This document shows, in pieces, positions 10,868 to 22,013 of a stretch of 64,000 bases of DNA. Positions within the stretch are counted from its first letter, which is position 1. Each line of letters opens with the position of its first letter. The stretch lies in assembly GCA_036346355.1 (NCBI GenBank), contig CM070579.1:4650001-4714000 (forward strand). The letters are read 5' to 3'. The notes below the pieces were generated by a model. That model did not search any database. It was not told the DNA's origin and worked only from the letters and a program-made list of their open reading frames with translations. A program made the position numbers and the translations under genes. Origin of the DNA: Rhipidocladum racemiflorum (lineage: Eukaryota > Streptophyta > Magnoliopsida > Poales > Poaceae).

Positions 10868-13137
10868 ATGCCTTTCTCCGACGACTCCTCCTCGTCGTCT
10901 TCCGTCGAGATCGTCGGCGCCTCCTCCCCTCGCTTCGTCACCACCATCCGCGTCCGCACCCCGGCCGCCAGCTTCGGCGGCAACGACACCGATGCCGCGC
11001 ACTCAAGGCCGTTGGCCGAGCGCTTCGTATCGTCTTATCGGAGCCAAGAATCGCTCGACGCGCTATGCAAGAAGTACCGCATCCCGAAGGGGTTCGCCGC
11101 GCGCCCTGCCGGCGACCGGCGCGCGTGCTCGGAGCCGCCGCCGGGGGCCGTCTGCGTGTACGTGCACGCGCTGGAGGCCGGGATGCACGTCCCGCTGCAC
11201 ACCTTCTTCTGCGAGTTGCTCGGCCACTTCGGGCTCGCGCCGAGCCAGCTCGCGCCCAACGGGTGGCGCATCATGGTGGGCTTCGTCGTGCTCTGCCACT
11301 TCGCCGGCGTGCGGCTGTCGCTGGCCGTGTTCCGGCACTTCTTCTCGCTGTCCATGTTCAAGCTCAAGGGCTGGTACTGCTTCCGGGGCAAGGACGCCGC
11401 CGGGGTGCTCTTCACGGGGCTGCCGACGAGCATTAAGGGGTGGAAGGAGGAGTTCTTCTTCCTGTCGTCGCCGGCACCTTGGCCGTGCCCCGTGGTGTGG
11501 GGCGAGCCGTCCAAGAGCTCCACCACTGAGCCAGTACTCACCAGCGAGGAGAAGAAATCGGTGGGGAAGCTGCTACGTGCTCACGGCGCCGCCGCGGTTG
11601 ATCTCCGGACTTATCTCTGCGAGAGCCATCTTGCTGCGGCCTTCTCCTCTAACCTCACTGGCTCAGGCTCATCAGCACCGCCGCCGCCGCCGGCTTCTCC
11701 TCGTACTACTGGTGCCAAAGGTAAACGTCGAACACACTCCGACTCCCGTGGTTTACCGAGCAGAGGACTTACTGTTGCGTGCTAGGGATGGACGCCTCTG
11801 TCTATGACATGATGAATAGCTTGCGGGCGGAGAAGGCGGCCGCGCAGGCGTCAGCGGCGGCAAACTTGAAAACCGAGCCGGACAGCCACACGCCGGAGTG
11901 GTCGCCGTTGTCCGGAAACAAGAGGAAGCTGGACGACGGCAGTTCGATGTTCGGCGCGTGTTCCCCGCCGGGCTTCCTCGCTAAGAAGCCGCCCGGGAGC
12001 GACCGAGATCGAAAGCCGCGGCACGTTCCCGACAAACATGACGGCGACACGGCCGACTTGGAGGACGCGCGGCAGCTGCTGCAGGGCATCGTCACGCCGT
12101 CGCGGGAGCTCAAGTTCGCGGCGGCGAAGCCTTCCGACGTCGTCGCCTCGAGCTACATAACAATGCTCCAGGTTTGCTGGATGTATATGCATAGCTCTGA
12201 TGCAATGGCAAATCGTTTGGTGCACGCGCTCGATCAGGTTATCTTGTTGGGGTGCGCAACGCAGGCCGCGAACTACGCGTCGTTCTCGTTCGGCTACGCG
12301 CTGGAGCTGGAGGAGAAGCTGAGGGACGCCGCGGCGGAGGCGGGCGCTCTGCGGGGTGAGCTGCAGAAGGTGAAGGAGGCGGCGGCGGCGGAGGTGAAGA
12401 GCGCGAAGGCCGCAGCGGTGCGCGAGTTCCAAGGGTCCATGGAGCACGTGCGCCGGCTCGCGGAGCACGCGCTGGAGGGCTACGAGAAGGTGGCAGCCCT
12501 TGTCGAGGGTCTTCGAGAGGAGGCTGAGCGCGACCAAGAGGCCCGGGTCAGGGCCGAGCAGGAACTTCGCGCTCTGACGGATTTCGTTTCTGGTAAGCGA
12601 CCCGTCCCCCTGATTTGTTTCGCAATTGCAGCTCGCGGGCGTGCTCTTGTGACAGCGCTTTTGATCTGCAGAGTTGCAGAATAACTTAAGTGATGCCGTG
12701 GCAGCGCGGAAACTGGCGGAGGAGACGCGTGACACGGCCGTCACGGCGCGGGACGTGACCTTGACAGCGCAGCACCGCGCGGAGGGGAGCGGTCCAAGTT
12801 GGTCGCCGAGCCGGGCGACCCTTCGAGAGGTCAGCCAGTATGCCTGTGGATCGAAAGTGCTCGGGCTCGTGGCGGGTTCGAATTCACTCGCCACCCTGCT
12901 AGCCCGCGTGCCTGAGCATGTCGAGCGCTCAGTGAGTGAAGGCGTCGTACTCGGCGCTTCCTCGGCGCTTATCAACACTCTCTCATACTACGACGGCATC
13001 GACCTCGACATCGCCGACACGGATTGCCGTGAATCGAACCGATGAGGAGATCGACGGGTTCGAGATTCAAGTCGAGCCATGTGCCCAGGTGATCGCCGAC
13101 AGGTTTCCGCCGCGCAGCGTCCTCCACCGAGAGTAGG
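10868..13137 (+). pseudogene. Transposase_28-like ('putative gypsy type transposon') gene, copy A; exon 3 frameshifted
   Basis: Three exons: 10868-11720, 11786-12592 and 12672-13045 (exon end by homology 13137), joined by GT-AG introns in consistent phase. Residues 1-90 have an acidic/serine-rich start and an ESLDALCKKYRIP motif. Residues about 90-215 match the Transposase_28 family (VCVYVHALEAGMHVPLHTFF, APNGWRIMVGF, GWYCF). The middle is rich in charged residues and contains KRK. The 3' half is a predicted coiled coil (LEEKLRDAAAEAGALRGEL). Exons 1 and 2 are open only in this copy. Exon 3 is 2 bp short near 13011-13020 compared with copy B, giving an early stop at 13045. If exon 3 read as in B, the protein would have 707 residues. 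Despite the family name no catalytic site is visible and the function is unknown. The gene probably derives from the antisense frame that Tat elements carry. Confidence 0.8.
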
Positions 13138-13925
13138 AGAAAATGTTAGATGTTTTGATTTGGCAGTGTAATAATCTTATGTAATGAACTTTATGTTTAA
13201 CAAAAAGCTTTCGCCGGTTGGACCAACCTAAGTTTGACTTTGTCTGTTTTGAGCTTTCTTGTTGTGGTGAGCACTTCACAACCGTAGCCTTAGAAACCGC
13301 AGGGGGTGTTCGAGCGTAGGTTGGTGTGCTAACACTTTTGAGGGAAGCGCAAAAGAACTTAGGCTCAAAACACTCACTTCGCGGGCAAGGAGTGTTTCCG
13401 ACCGGCTATGGATCGCTCCGCACGTGCATTTATTTCTTACGCGAAGCACTACTAAGCAACTGTAGCCACTGAGACGTAGGCCGTAGCACTAGAATCGAGA
13501 GGGTTACCGCTAGGGAAAACCGAATGGCCGATTGGATCACCGACCCGTGTGAGTGTATGAGCAAAGTGTTCACTTGTGCTCACGCAGGAAAGGAGTGTTC
13601 CCGACCGGTTATGGATCGCTCCACACGAGCACTTCCTTCTTCCGCAAAGCACTACTTAGCAACCGTAGCTGTTGGGGCGTAGGCCGTAACACTTGGGTCG
13701 AGAGGGTACCGCTAAGGGGAACCTGATGGCTGGTCGGGTCGCCGACCCGTGTGAGCGTATAAGCTCGTAGCCCCTCTAGTGGTGTGTGGCGACTAGGCTG
13801 TAGTCGTCACGCAGCATTTGAACTCGGAGGACAGGGTGAAAAAAGGTTCAAGAGTAAGAAAAGAGCTTTAAGGATAGAATCGTCTTAATTTTTCTACGTT
13901 CCATGCGTTGGAGATGAGGTTGCCA
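13138..13925 (-). mobile_element. Tat retrotransposon 3' remnant with integrase tail, copy A
   Basis: The sequence downstream of the gene resembles the region at 20800-22440 in the full Tat element. Shared motifs are AGCACTAC, CAACCGTAGC, GGGGCGTAGGCCGT and AGAATCGTCTTA. On the minus strand 13868-13925 encodes the end of an integrase (DGNLISNAWNVEKLRRFYP then stop). This places the Transposase_28-like gene where the antisense frame of a Tat element lies, just past integrase. Copy C lacks most of this stretch. Confidence 0.7.
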
Positions 13926-14099
13926 TCATCTACGTGCTCTGGAAGAAGACCAAATTGTCTATACCGTAACATATCTATGGAGTATGGACTATGGTTGCAC
14001 TTGCACGTGTGGCTCTTCTGGGTTGTTTGGTTCGATGGATGGGACGGCGCATAGACCATTCCATATTAGATCTGAATCTAACTCACTTGTTTGGTTTGA

Positions 14100-14386
14100 G
14101 AAATACTAGTTACATGCCCGTGCGTTGCTACGAAAAACAAAATTGATAACGAAAAATAAATATTAAAAAATAAAAAAATTATTTCACAAGATCAAACATC
14201 TATCTTTAACGCTTTGTTTCTTGCAAAAGCTAGCTAATTAAAGCAACGCTTCGTTTCTTGCGTAAGGCAATTAAGCAGGGCAATTAAGCAGAGCAATTAA
14301 GCAGGGCAATTAAGCGGCAATTAATGACGTGGGAGGAACGGACCACTGCCACCAAGTGCTGCTTTAGAATAGTAGAGATAATAGGT
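14100..14386. mobile_element. Short non-autonomous transposon-like element
   Basis: Starts ATACTAGTTACATGCCCGTG (then CGTTGCTACG) and ends near TAGAATAGTAGAGATAAT. Sequences with a CCCGTGCGTTGC start are a very common small repeat family in grass genomes. I cannot assign the superfamily (Helitron-like or other) from sequence alone. It is present in A and B and absent from C. Confidence 0.5.
14268..14325 (+). repeat. 13-bp tandem repeat, about 4.5 units
   Basis: CAATTAAGCAGGG and close variants are repeated head to tail. Identical in copy B at about 38168-38225. Confidence 0.85.
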
Positions 14387-14519
14387 TGATTCATCATCCC
14401 CTCATTCGTCCTAAGCACAATGTTAATACAAAATGAGAGATAGTGTTATCCCACTAAATTTTATGAGATGGTCCCTTAATAGACCAGCCCATTCCTGAAT
14501 GAAATGAAACTAGTCAGAA

Positions 14520-15350
14520 TGTGCGGCGCACGCCGCACCGTGTAAAATTTACTCTATTTTTTTTCTAAAAAAAACTATAGGAGGACCTAAACATATTTTT
14601 TTGGAGCGGTTTTAACATTCTATATGTTCACCGGTGAATAATACATTTTTCGAAAAATATTATTGATCGAGTTGCAAAAAAAAACTACAGAGATACAGTT
14701 GTATACATATATTTCTTATTCCGGAAAATATCAGAAATCGAGTTACAAAAAAATAGAGAGATAGAGATGCACACATATTTCTTTTAACGAATTTAGTTAA
14801 CACTTTATTATTACCCATCAACCTTTTTTTGTCGAGTTTAACACTATGCGTTAACCGGGTAATAATACATGTTCCGAAAAATATTAGAGATGCCAACCTT
14901 CTTTTGTCGAGTTTAACAATCCATGCGTTCACCGAATAATAATACATATTTCAAAAAATATTAGAAATCGAGTTTGGAAAAAAGTCTAGAGATTAAAGAT
15001 CGAGTTGGGAGAAAAAATCTAGAGATAGAGCCGTACACATATATCTGTTGATGAAAATATTTTTTCCGGGAAAAACGAAGAAAGAACCTAAACATCTATT
15101 TCTTTTGACGAATTTGGTTAATACTTTATCATTACCCGGCTAACCTCCTTCTGTCGAGTTTAATACTCTATGTGTTAACAGGGTGATAATGCATGTTCCG
15201 AAAAATATTAGAGATGTTAACCTTCTTTTATCGAGTTTAACACTCTATGCGTTCACCAAGTAATAATACATGTTTCGAAAATTATTAGAGATCGAGTTGG
15301 GAAAACGTACACATATTTCTATTTACGAAAATATTTTTTTCGGGGAAAAC
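14520..15350. repeat. Degenerate tandem repeat of about 100-120 bp
   Basis: Motifs TCGAGTTTAACACT, GGTAATAATACATG and CGAAAAATATTAGAGAT return in the same order about six to seven times, with drifted spacing. The block begins with a perfect 8-bp hairpin, GTGCGGCG-CA-CGCCGCAC (about 14522). Copy B repeats it at about 38420-39240. No coding signal is seen. Confidence 0.7.
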
Positions 15351-17070
15351 GGAGAAAGGACCTGGATGTAAGGGCCGGGGACATGTTTGTTATATTTTCA
15401 GACCTAATCGCTATTATGAAAAATTAGAAAAGGGCTCGCTCGAGATTCGTATTTAGCGGGGACTTTCTTGTAAAGTAACAAACCATAGACCTAAACGTAA
15501 TCTAAAAGTTTTTTATACTCACAAAAATCGCAAATGATCTATTTGTAATTTGCAGGACCTATCCGTAATTTAAATAACATAGAGTTTTTTTTTGTTGCAA
15601 AATGGCATGAGGGTGAAGTGGATGGCTTGAGAGGGCTCCAATTCTTTTCCACGTAATAGATGGAATATGAGGTGATCACTCGAATCAAACGACCTCTTAT
15701 TGACCAAGTGTCCGACCATAACTCCATACGATGGAGAGGCTCGCCACCTCACTTTGGGCCTGTTTGGGGAGCTGTGGGCTGGGTGAAAAAAAGCTGTTTT
15801 GGTTTGTTGGGGTTTGTAAAGCGGTAGTTGGGCACAGGGCTTTTTATATATCGTTTGGCAAACGATCTGCACCATTTGTAGCTTTTGGGGGCAACCGTGT
15901 GGGCCCAAGTGAGGAGGGAGTCGGGTAGGTGGCGCTGGAGAGGCGACTGGACGGGGATACGATAGGAAGAGGATGGAGATGGAGCGAGCAGGGAGGCGAT
16001 CGAGTGAAGCCACAGCTGAAAAGCACCTCCCTACCAGCTGTGGCTTTTGGGGGTGCTTCAGCTGTGGCTTAGCTGCGCAGCTGCTTTGCAGCTGTGCTGT
16101 TTGGGGGAGCTTTAGGCCCAAAGCTGAAGCATACTGGTGAGCCCCAAACAAGCAGGGCCTTTAGGTGATCAAAAAAGTCTTGTTTGTAAACCTATCTTCC
16201 TGGACCTTACACCATCCATTTGTTGAAATGCGGGAATTTTCTAGGTATCCCGTGAGAATTATACAATTCTGTAAAACTCTTGCGTTAACAAACGGACCTT
16301 GACCTATTAAAGGCTTTATTTTTAGGGGTGTCTATGAAAAATCTGAGTATTCTACTAAATAGCACTTAAATTTTAAGCATTCAAATCTAGATCTAATTGA
16401 TGAAATCAATTTGCCCCGTCTCCTTCCATTTGAGTACTCTACAATAAAAAAAAAATTAAGTGCTTGCAAAAAAAAAAACTCTCACCTACCATTTAGCAAT
16501 TCTCTCTTTTTTTTAGCCCCATCGTTTCCATGTTCATGCGCATCAAGACGGAGCGTGTTAGAGAAATATGCCAAGTAATTCGCGGTCTAGCTAGCATGTT
16601 ATTACTCCGTTATCCTACTATGTTTCATGTGTTGGATCTGTACCCTTTAGCATTGGGCTACAGCTGCAAATTATGTCTATATTATAATTGGGAGGTTGTC
16701 AGAGCTTCGAGCGCGTGTCGTTCTGCCATTTTCTAAAAAAGTCTCTCATTCTCTTTAAATTGCGGATAGATTTCTGTGAATTTATGAAAATATCATTTAA
16801 GATTTTTTACGAGGGCAAAAAAAACTTTTTCGAATCGTGTTTGGGTTCCTCGCTCGTTATTTTATGAAAAAAACCTCCCGTTAAATACAAATCATGAACG
16901 AAACCTTTTTTACTTTTTCGGGATAACGATAAAGTCCAAAAATATAATGAACATGTCCCCGGTTTTTACATCCAGGTCCTTTCCCCGTTTTCCTCGGAAA
17001 AAAATATTTTCGTTAACAGGAATATGTGTACTTTTTTTCGATGCGGCCTTTAATATTTCTCGAACCTCTA
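15295..17070. repeat. Inverted-repeat pair bounding a possible larger transposon
   Basis: The left arm (about 15320-15410, AAAGGACCTGGATGTAAGGG and CGGGGACATGTT) is inverted at about 16940-17040 (AACATGTCCCCGG, TTTACATCCAGGTCCTTT). Both arms contain AAAATATTTTTTTCG-like runs. Between them lie a Tourist-like MITE and AT-rich DNA. Copy B has arms at about 39215-39300 and 40850-40940. The outer ends and target duplication were not resolved. Confidence 0.6.
15756..16159. mobile_element. Tourist-like MITE, copy A
   Basis: Terminal repeats GGGCCTGTTTGGGG and (damaged) CCCCAAAC...AGGGCC are flanked by TTT on both sides. The interior is a set of nested AGCTGTGGCTT/AAGCCACAGCT palindromes. Copy B (39660-40062) has the cleaner right end CCAAACAGGGCC. 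Confidence 0.75.
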
Positions 17071-17172
17071 AAAATTTAGAAAATACATCTAGATCTATTT
17101 TTCCTCCTGAAAAAAACGTAAAACCATTTTTCGTTCAACACGCCGCGCTTATTGGCCTAGTGGTACCATTAC

Positions 17173-17504
17173 ATTGGACTCGGATCCTGTGACTTCTCAC
17201 ACCCTCCAATCTGATGATGAGCCGTACTTTCTCTGCGCTGCCAGCCGAAACACCCGCCTTACAGGAGAACACAATTCTCACGACCATTTTAGTCGGTACT
17301 TAGTACATGTGCTCATGCGCTCTTCTTCTTCCCTCGAAGAAAGAGAACCATGCAGGCGGTGTGGTCGAGCGCTCGAGCTTGTTCAGCGTTATGGCATGGC
17401 GAACGCGCGCGCTACCTGTCACACGACGCCACTACGCGTGCAGGCAAGCAGCGGAGCCATTGGCCAAGAGCGCAGGAGTCATGGCGACCGCTGTTGCATC
17501 CCAG
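17173..17504 (+). pseudogene. FNR promoter/5' UTR and exon 1 (copy A end)
   Basis: Exon 1 is 17481-17504 and encodes exactly MATAVASQ, then a consensus donor (CAG|GTACGT). This is the start of the plastid targeting peptide of cereal root-type FNR. The preceding 300 bp is conserved in copies B and C and is best read as the original promoter and leader. The next FNR exon in place is at 18582, so the exons for the rest of the transit peptide and the FAD-binding RLYS motif are deleted. The gene cannot make a working enzyme. Confidence 0.85.
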
Positions 17505-17540
17505 GTACGTACGGTCAAAACACACATCTGTAGGATCAAC

Positions 17541-18249
17541 TAGGGGTGAAAATGGTACGGGTTAATCCCGACCGATCCGGTACCGAATCCGTTAAAACCG
17601 TGATCCGGGAAAAAAATTAAGTATCCGGCCGGATCACGGATCTGATACGGATACTTGCTACCGGATCTGATAACGGATCTGATAAACGGGATATCCGACC
17701 GAATAGCTGCGGTATATGGTAACCGGATATTATCCGACCGGATATCCGAATCAACAAAATAAGGGTACTCCGTACTCAAGTCAAGACTCAAGAGTCAAGG
17801 GCTTCCCATTCGATTCCCGCAAGCCTCAGTCTTTGCCTCCCCATTCGATTCCCCAACCCAAAAACTAACCCTAGTGCTTGAGCCTCCGCCATCACGCCGT
17901 GCATGAATGCGGTGTGTTGGCTGTTAGGCGGCGGGACTTAGTTGTTCAAGTTATGTATGAATTTGATACCTTGTTATACTTGTGTTGTGTGAGTTGTCAA
18001 ATTTATGTAATATATATGAATTAATTGCTTGTCAAATGTTTCAACAAGTATGTATCCGTTTGTATTATCCGTTTCCGAACCGAATCCGTTATGTATCCGC
18101 TCCGACATTACCATATCCGAAACTCCGAAATATCCATATTCGTATCCGTATTCGATCTTACCGTATCCGATTCCAAATCCGGAAAAAAAATATGGGTTAG
18201 GATACGGGAACAGCAATATCCGACCGTATCCGATCCGTTTTCACCCCTA
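17541..18249. mobile_element. hAT non-autonomous element (709 bp), only in copy A
   Basis: Ends TAGGGGTGAAAA and TTTTCACCCCTA are flanked by a perfect 8-bp duplication GGATCAAC (17533-17540 and 18250-18257). Copy B has the empty site GGATCAACCCACC at 41433. The interior is rich in ATCCG/CGGAT subterminal motifs on both strands, with no transposase. Confidence 0.97.
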
Positions 18250-18569
18250 GGATCAACCCACCTCGAAATCAGGGGGGCCGTGTATTAATCTGAAAGCAAA
18301 TCCAATGACCAGGAATTTAGATAATGGTTGTTAAAGAAAACATCCGGATAAAACTTATCAAAACCCTTAAAAAATATTGCTCCTTCGGTGTGTCCTTGCT
18401 TGTAGGAATCGTGGTGTGATTTTGGTGGGCTCTGCATCGATAGATAAGTAGACTAGGTAGATTGGTTCGAACAAGGAGCGGTTTTAAGTATTCGATAGCA
18501 ACTGCGAGATTGCGACTTCGTTCTCTTTCGACGCAGATATTAGTTATCAGTTGCACATAGTGGAGAACT

Positions 18570-18720
18570 GGAGATTCCTTCGATGGAAGGACCGGTAGTT
18601 TCTGTGTTCGCCGTGCGGTTTATTATGATCCTGAAATCGGCAAGGAGGACCCTTCAAGGAATGGTATTTGCAGTAACTTCTTGTGCAACTCAAAGCCTGG
18701 GGACAAGATTCAGCTAACAG
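18570..18720 (+). pseudogene. FNR central exon (copy A end)
   Basis: From about 18573 the plus strand encodes GDSFDGRTGS, then a CVRRAVYYDPE segment, CSNFLCNSKPGDKIQLTG and a donor (ACAG|GTTAGC) at 18720/18721. This is the FAD-domain exon just before the NADP-binding exon of root FNR. Its 5' edge is degraded: RLYSIASTRY cannot be read. In this copy the intron that follows is about 11.3 kb long because it contains the Tat element, and the next exon is at 29980. Confidence 0.9.
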
Positions 18721-18854
18721 GTTAGCTGATTTCTTTCCGATGGATGTAAAGGCGTTCCTGTGTGTTATCAGCGTTATTATGTGAGCCTCAAACTCTAAAA
18801 GTAGTTTTAGCTCTACATTGTGCTAGATCATCTGGTTCTGAATCCTTAGATAAA

Positions 18855-18859
18855 AGGGT
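18855..18859 (+). repeat. Target site duplication of the full Tat element (left)
   Basis: AGGGT, repeated at 28863-28867. The unoccupied site is a single AGGGT at 42043-42047. Confidence 0.95.
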
Positions 18860-19424
18860 TGTCGGTGTTTCGAGCACCGGCCAATGAATTTGTATAGGTA
18901 AGAGGGGGGGTGCACGCTCCCTCTCCTCGACGGCTTACTCGGGTGAGCACAAGATGTATACTGGTTCGGGCTGAACGTCCCTACTCCAGTTCGTGTGGGT
19001 TTGATTGTATTGATTCCTTGGTTGTCCGTCGTCTTACACGCTCGCTCCCTCCCCCTTTATATAGGCGAGGAGGGAGGTTACACTGTTGCTTGAAAAAGAG
19101 AAAAAGACTGTGCTCTTAGTCGCCCGCAAGTGGCGGGGCGATGGGACTGGCCGCCGGCTCCCCTTGCCCTGCCGCTGGTCGGCGTAGTTGCTGCGTCGCT
19201 CGTAGTAAATGCGAGAGTTGGGGACTTGTGCCGCTGCGTCATCATTACGGCCAGCATTTAATGCGATCGATACGCAATAAAGGCTGTCGCTTCTTCAGGG
19301 ATTTCGCTGACTTGGTCATGGCTACGGCTTTTCCTCGCCCGGTAGTGGCCTTGGGCCCCGGCCGGCTGGTTCGGCCCAGCGCCCTTCGGGCGGCTGGGGT
19401 ACCCATGGCACTGGTACTCGTCGA
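18860..19424 (-). repeat. 3' LTR of the full Tat element
   Basis: Begins TGTCGGTGTTTCGAGCACC and ends near CTCGTCGA. About 565 bp against about 558 bp for the 5' LTR. On the minus strand it is preceded by GGGGCTCTGGGCTA, a plausible polypurine tract. Confidence 0.9.
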
Positions 19425-19759
19425 TAGCCCAGAGCCCCGTGCAGGTCGGAGAGGTGCCCGGGGTCTTGTTCCGTGCCATGATGCCGTGATTCGCTTGGCT
19501 TTGATCGAGTCTCCGACCGGTGCGGCCTTGGCATCTGGTGGGTGTAGCCCCGAGCCCTCGAGCTGGTTGGAGAGCAGCGGTCGGGGGTTTTCGCCGATCG
19601 GGAAGAGTCTTCGACCGGTCTTGGCGCCTGGGGTGGAGTGTAACCCGAGCCCCGAGCTGGTCGGAGAGCAGGTCGGGGTTTTCGCTGCTTGGTCGTTGCT
19701 TTGCGGTATCGGGAGGTCCGATCGCGGTGTATATCTGTGCGTTCGGTCGTGCCGGTACG

Positions 19760-20340
19760 CTCGGCTGGCTGGACGCCCTGGCGAACACATGGCGCCCGGG
19801 TCGTGCCGCCAGGCGCGCAGTGGGCCGATCGCCCTGGCGAGCACGTGGCGTAGCGGGCTGGTCGCCCTGGCGGGCACGTGGCGCCCGGGTCGTGCCTTCG
19901 GGCGCGCAGTGGGCTGACCGCCCTGGCGAGCACGTGGCGCCCGGGTTGGCGCGCAGCTGGTCGCCAGCGAGCACGTGGCGCCCGGGTTAGAAGCGTCTGT
20001 GGTCGCCTGGCGACACGTGGCGCCGGTCGAGCCGCCGGTATGATGGGCTGGTCGCTCGCGACACGTACGCGTGGCGCCGGTCGAGCCGCCGGCTTGATGG
20101 AGCTGGTCGTCGTCGGCGCCATGGTCGTCGCCGGGCGCTGGCTGGTCGCCTGGCGAACACTGGCGCCGGGTCGTGCCGCGCCAGCGGTGAGCTTGTCATA
20201 CTGGCGAGCCACGTGGCGCCCGGAGTCGAGCCGCCGGCGCGGCCGGGTCGCCTGGCGGACACGTGGCGCCCGGGTCGTGCCTTCGGGCGCGCAGTGGGCT
20301 GATCGTCCTGTCGAACACGTGGTGCCTGGGTCCCGTCCCC
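19760..20340. repeat. GC-rich tandem repeat in the Tat 3' tail
   Basis: A unit of about 60-70 bp containing GGCGAGCACGTGGCGCCCGG, TCGTGCC and GGGCGCGCAGTGGGCTGA is repeated about eight to nine times with indels. It is rich in CACGTG. Open frames here on both strands are by-products of the GC content. Confidence 0.85.
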
Positions 20341-21260
20341 TTTACGCCCGTCCGTGGTGGGGACCAGGAGGGTGAAACGCAGCGCTTGCCTTCGTTGGCT
20401 CGGCGCGCTCGTCGTGGGGCTACAAGCGAGTGATCCGGTGGAACACAGAGGCCCCTCGCGAGGGGTCCCTAGCGGACAATCCGGCGGCGGGCGTCCGACC
20501 CCACTGGGGCGATCCATAAAGAATCTTTCCTTACTCGATCCGTATCGGACCTTGGATCGTTCGTTGATCCAAAGCGCGGTGGCTGCCACCCGTCGGCAGG
20601 TTCCGCGGAGAGCGTGAGGTGTGATCCCTGACGTGAGTTAAGGCGATTGGGTCGTCCGCCGACCCAACTAGGGGCCCCGGGGCTCGCCTTGTCCTCACCT
20701 CTTGCCCATTTTTCTGTGGTGGATATCGTCGCCGTCTCTTGCCTTAGGGACCACAGGGGTCGGGCATTGGTCGGTGTGTGTATCACAAAAGTTAGAGAGT
20801 TGGGAAATCGAGAGAACGCTCAACCGTGGGAGGCTGTTCCTGACCGATCGTGGGTCGACCCGCTTGGGCACTTCCTTTCTTTGCCAAGCACTACTTAATC
20901 AGTGGCCGCCGGCGTATGGGCCGTAGTACTTTTTGGTCGAAAGTTTGGCCGTCTTGGGAGGACCCGACGATTGGTTGTGACAACCCGACCCGCGGGACTC
21001 TTGTAGCCCCCGAGTGGGGCGGGGCGGTTTGTTTGTTACCGCCGCGCGCCACTTGAAGGAGTAATAACGAGTGTGCAAGAAGAAGGTACTCACTTATCTT
21101 TCTTTATGACTGGCGAGGTTTTTGTTCAACGCGGGGAATTGGCGGTGCCGGTTCCGCGTCGCTTGCGGCGCCCGGCTTCACGCCATCGGCCGAAAGGGTG
21201 CGGTCGTCATGAATCTTTGGCGGGTATCCGTGGCGTCGCTTCGTTTGGCTTCGGATCGCC

Positions 21261-21268
21261 TATAAATA
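21261..21268 (+). promoter_or_regulatory. TATA box of the antisense frame in the Tat element
   Basis: TATAAATA lies 63 bp before the ATG at 21331, on the strand opposite to gag-pol. The spacing suits a plant core promoter with a short leader (initiator-like TTCATTCAGC at about 21291). Confidence 0.6.
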
Positions 21269-21330
21269 GGCGGGAGGTGGGCGCTGGGACTTCATTCAGC
21301 GACGTTGAGACGAACTGTCGACTTGCTTTT

Positions 21331-22013
21331 ATGGCTGCCTCGCTCTCTCATTCCCGTTCTAAGGATGAGAACCCGCCGATCGATGAGATCGACTGGGACT
21401 CCCTTCAACGAGGCGAGGATGAGGAGGAGTTGGGCGGCGATTTAGCTGGCCGTCTTGCGGCGGCCGTCGGACGACGGGATTGATCGAGGATGGCTGGAGC
21501 GGGAGGCGAGGAGGAGGAGCGAGAGCGGCGCGCGACAAGCCGCGGTCGTCGGTGAGGGAACCGCCGCCGCGAGCGCTGAGCAATTGGGGAGCGGGGCGCC
21601 GTCCTCCCAGCGCTCCTTCTCCTTAGGGAGCCTGGAGTCGGCCGCGACATCTAGGCTCTTGGCTGACGACCGTCTGCCGATCGCCCGATCGTCTTTGCGT
21701 ACTCTTCTCCGACGGCGGTCCCCACTGTGTCGGACTCCAAGCTCCCAGGAACCATAGAGGTCACTGGGGGCGCAGGGGCTGCCGCTTCTTGGAGGTGCGT
21801 CCGGGCGGATCGGGGCTCTCCTGCTGCGGGTTTCGGCGACCCGGCTATTTTTTGCTGTGCGTCGCGGCAAAAATTGTGCGGGAAGCTGAAGCTGTGTTTG
21901 GAGAGGGACGATAAGTCCGGAGATCAACTGTCGGCGCGGAAGACCCTTAAACGAGGAAAAGTTTTCTTGGTTTTAGACTTTCTTGTTTCCAAAGAATGTA
22001 AATGCCGTTGAAT
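21331..22013 (+). pseudogene. Antisense extra reading frame of the Tat element, frameshifted
   Basis: The frame from ATG 21331 gives 50 residues (starts MAASLSHSRSKDENPPIDEI, with WDSLQRGEDEEEL) and stops at 21483. Overlapping frames continue with similar character: 21455-21757 (GWLEREARRRSESGARQAA) and 21727-22011. I read this as one acidic/arginine-rich frame split by indels. No known domain is recognised. Extra antisense frames between integrase and the 3' LTR are a known trait of the Tat lineage. The 3' flank (22230-22440) resembles the sequence after the Transposase_28-like genes. Confidence 0.55.

Larger units (their letters stand above)
4966..18859 (+). repeat. Tandem segmental duplication, copy A
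   Basis: Nearly collinear with copy B (28863-42042). Copy A is 13,894 bp, or about 13,177 bp after removing its private hAT insertion and target duplication, against about 13.18 kb for B. It holds an FNR exon, a 563-bp MITE, an inverted-repeat transposon, the Transposase_28-like gene, repeats, and the FNR promoter with two more FNR exons. It starts and ends at the AGGGT target duplication of the two Tat elements. Confidence 0.95.

Noticed and set aside
11851..12978. Long minus-strand frames opposite the Transposase_28-like exons (up to 375 codons), repeated in each copy
   Set aside because: They are by-products of the GC-rich third positions of the real exons, with no independent start context, domain or splice evidence.
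14268..14325. CRISPR-like direct repeats
   Set aside because: The 13-bp units are contiguous without spacers, and the DNA is a plant nuclear genome.
19141..20375. Overlapping long frames on both strands in the Tat 3' tail
   Set aside because: Low-complexity translations of the GC-rich tandem repeat; no conserved domain.
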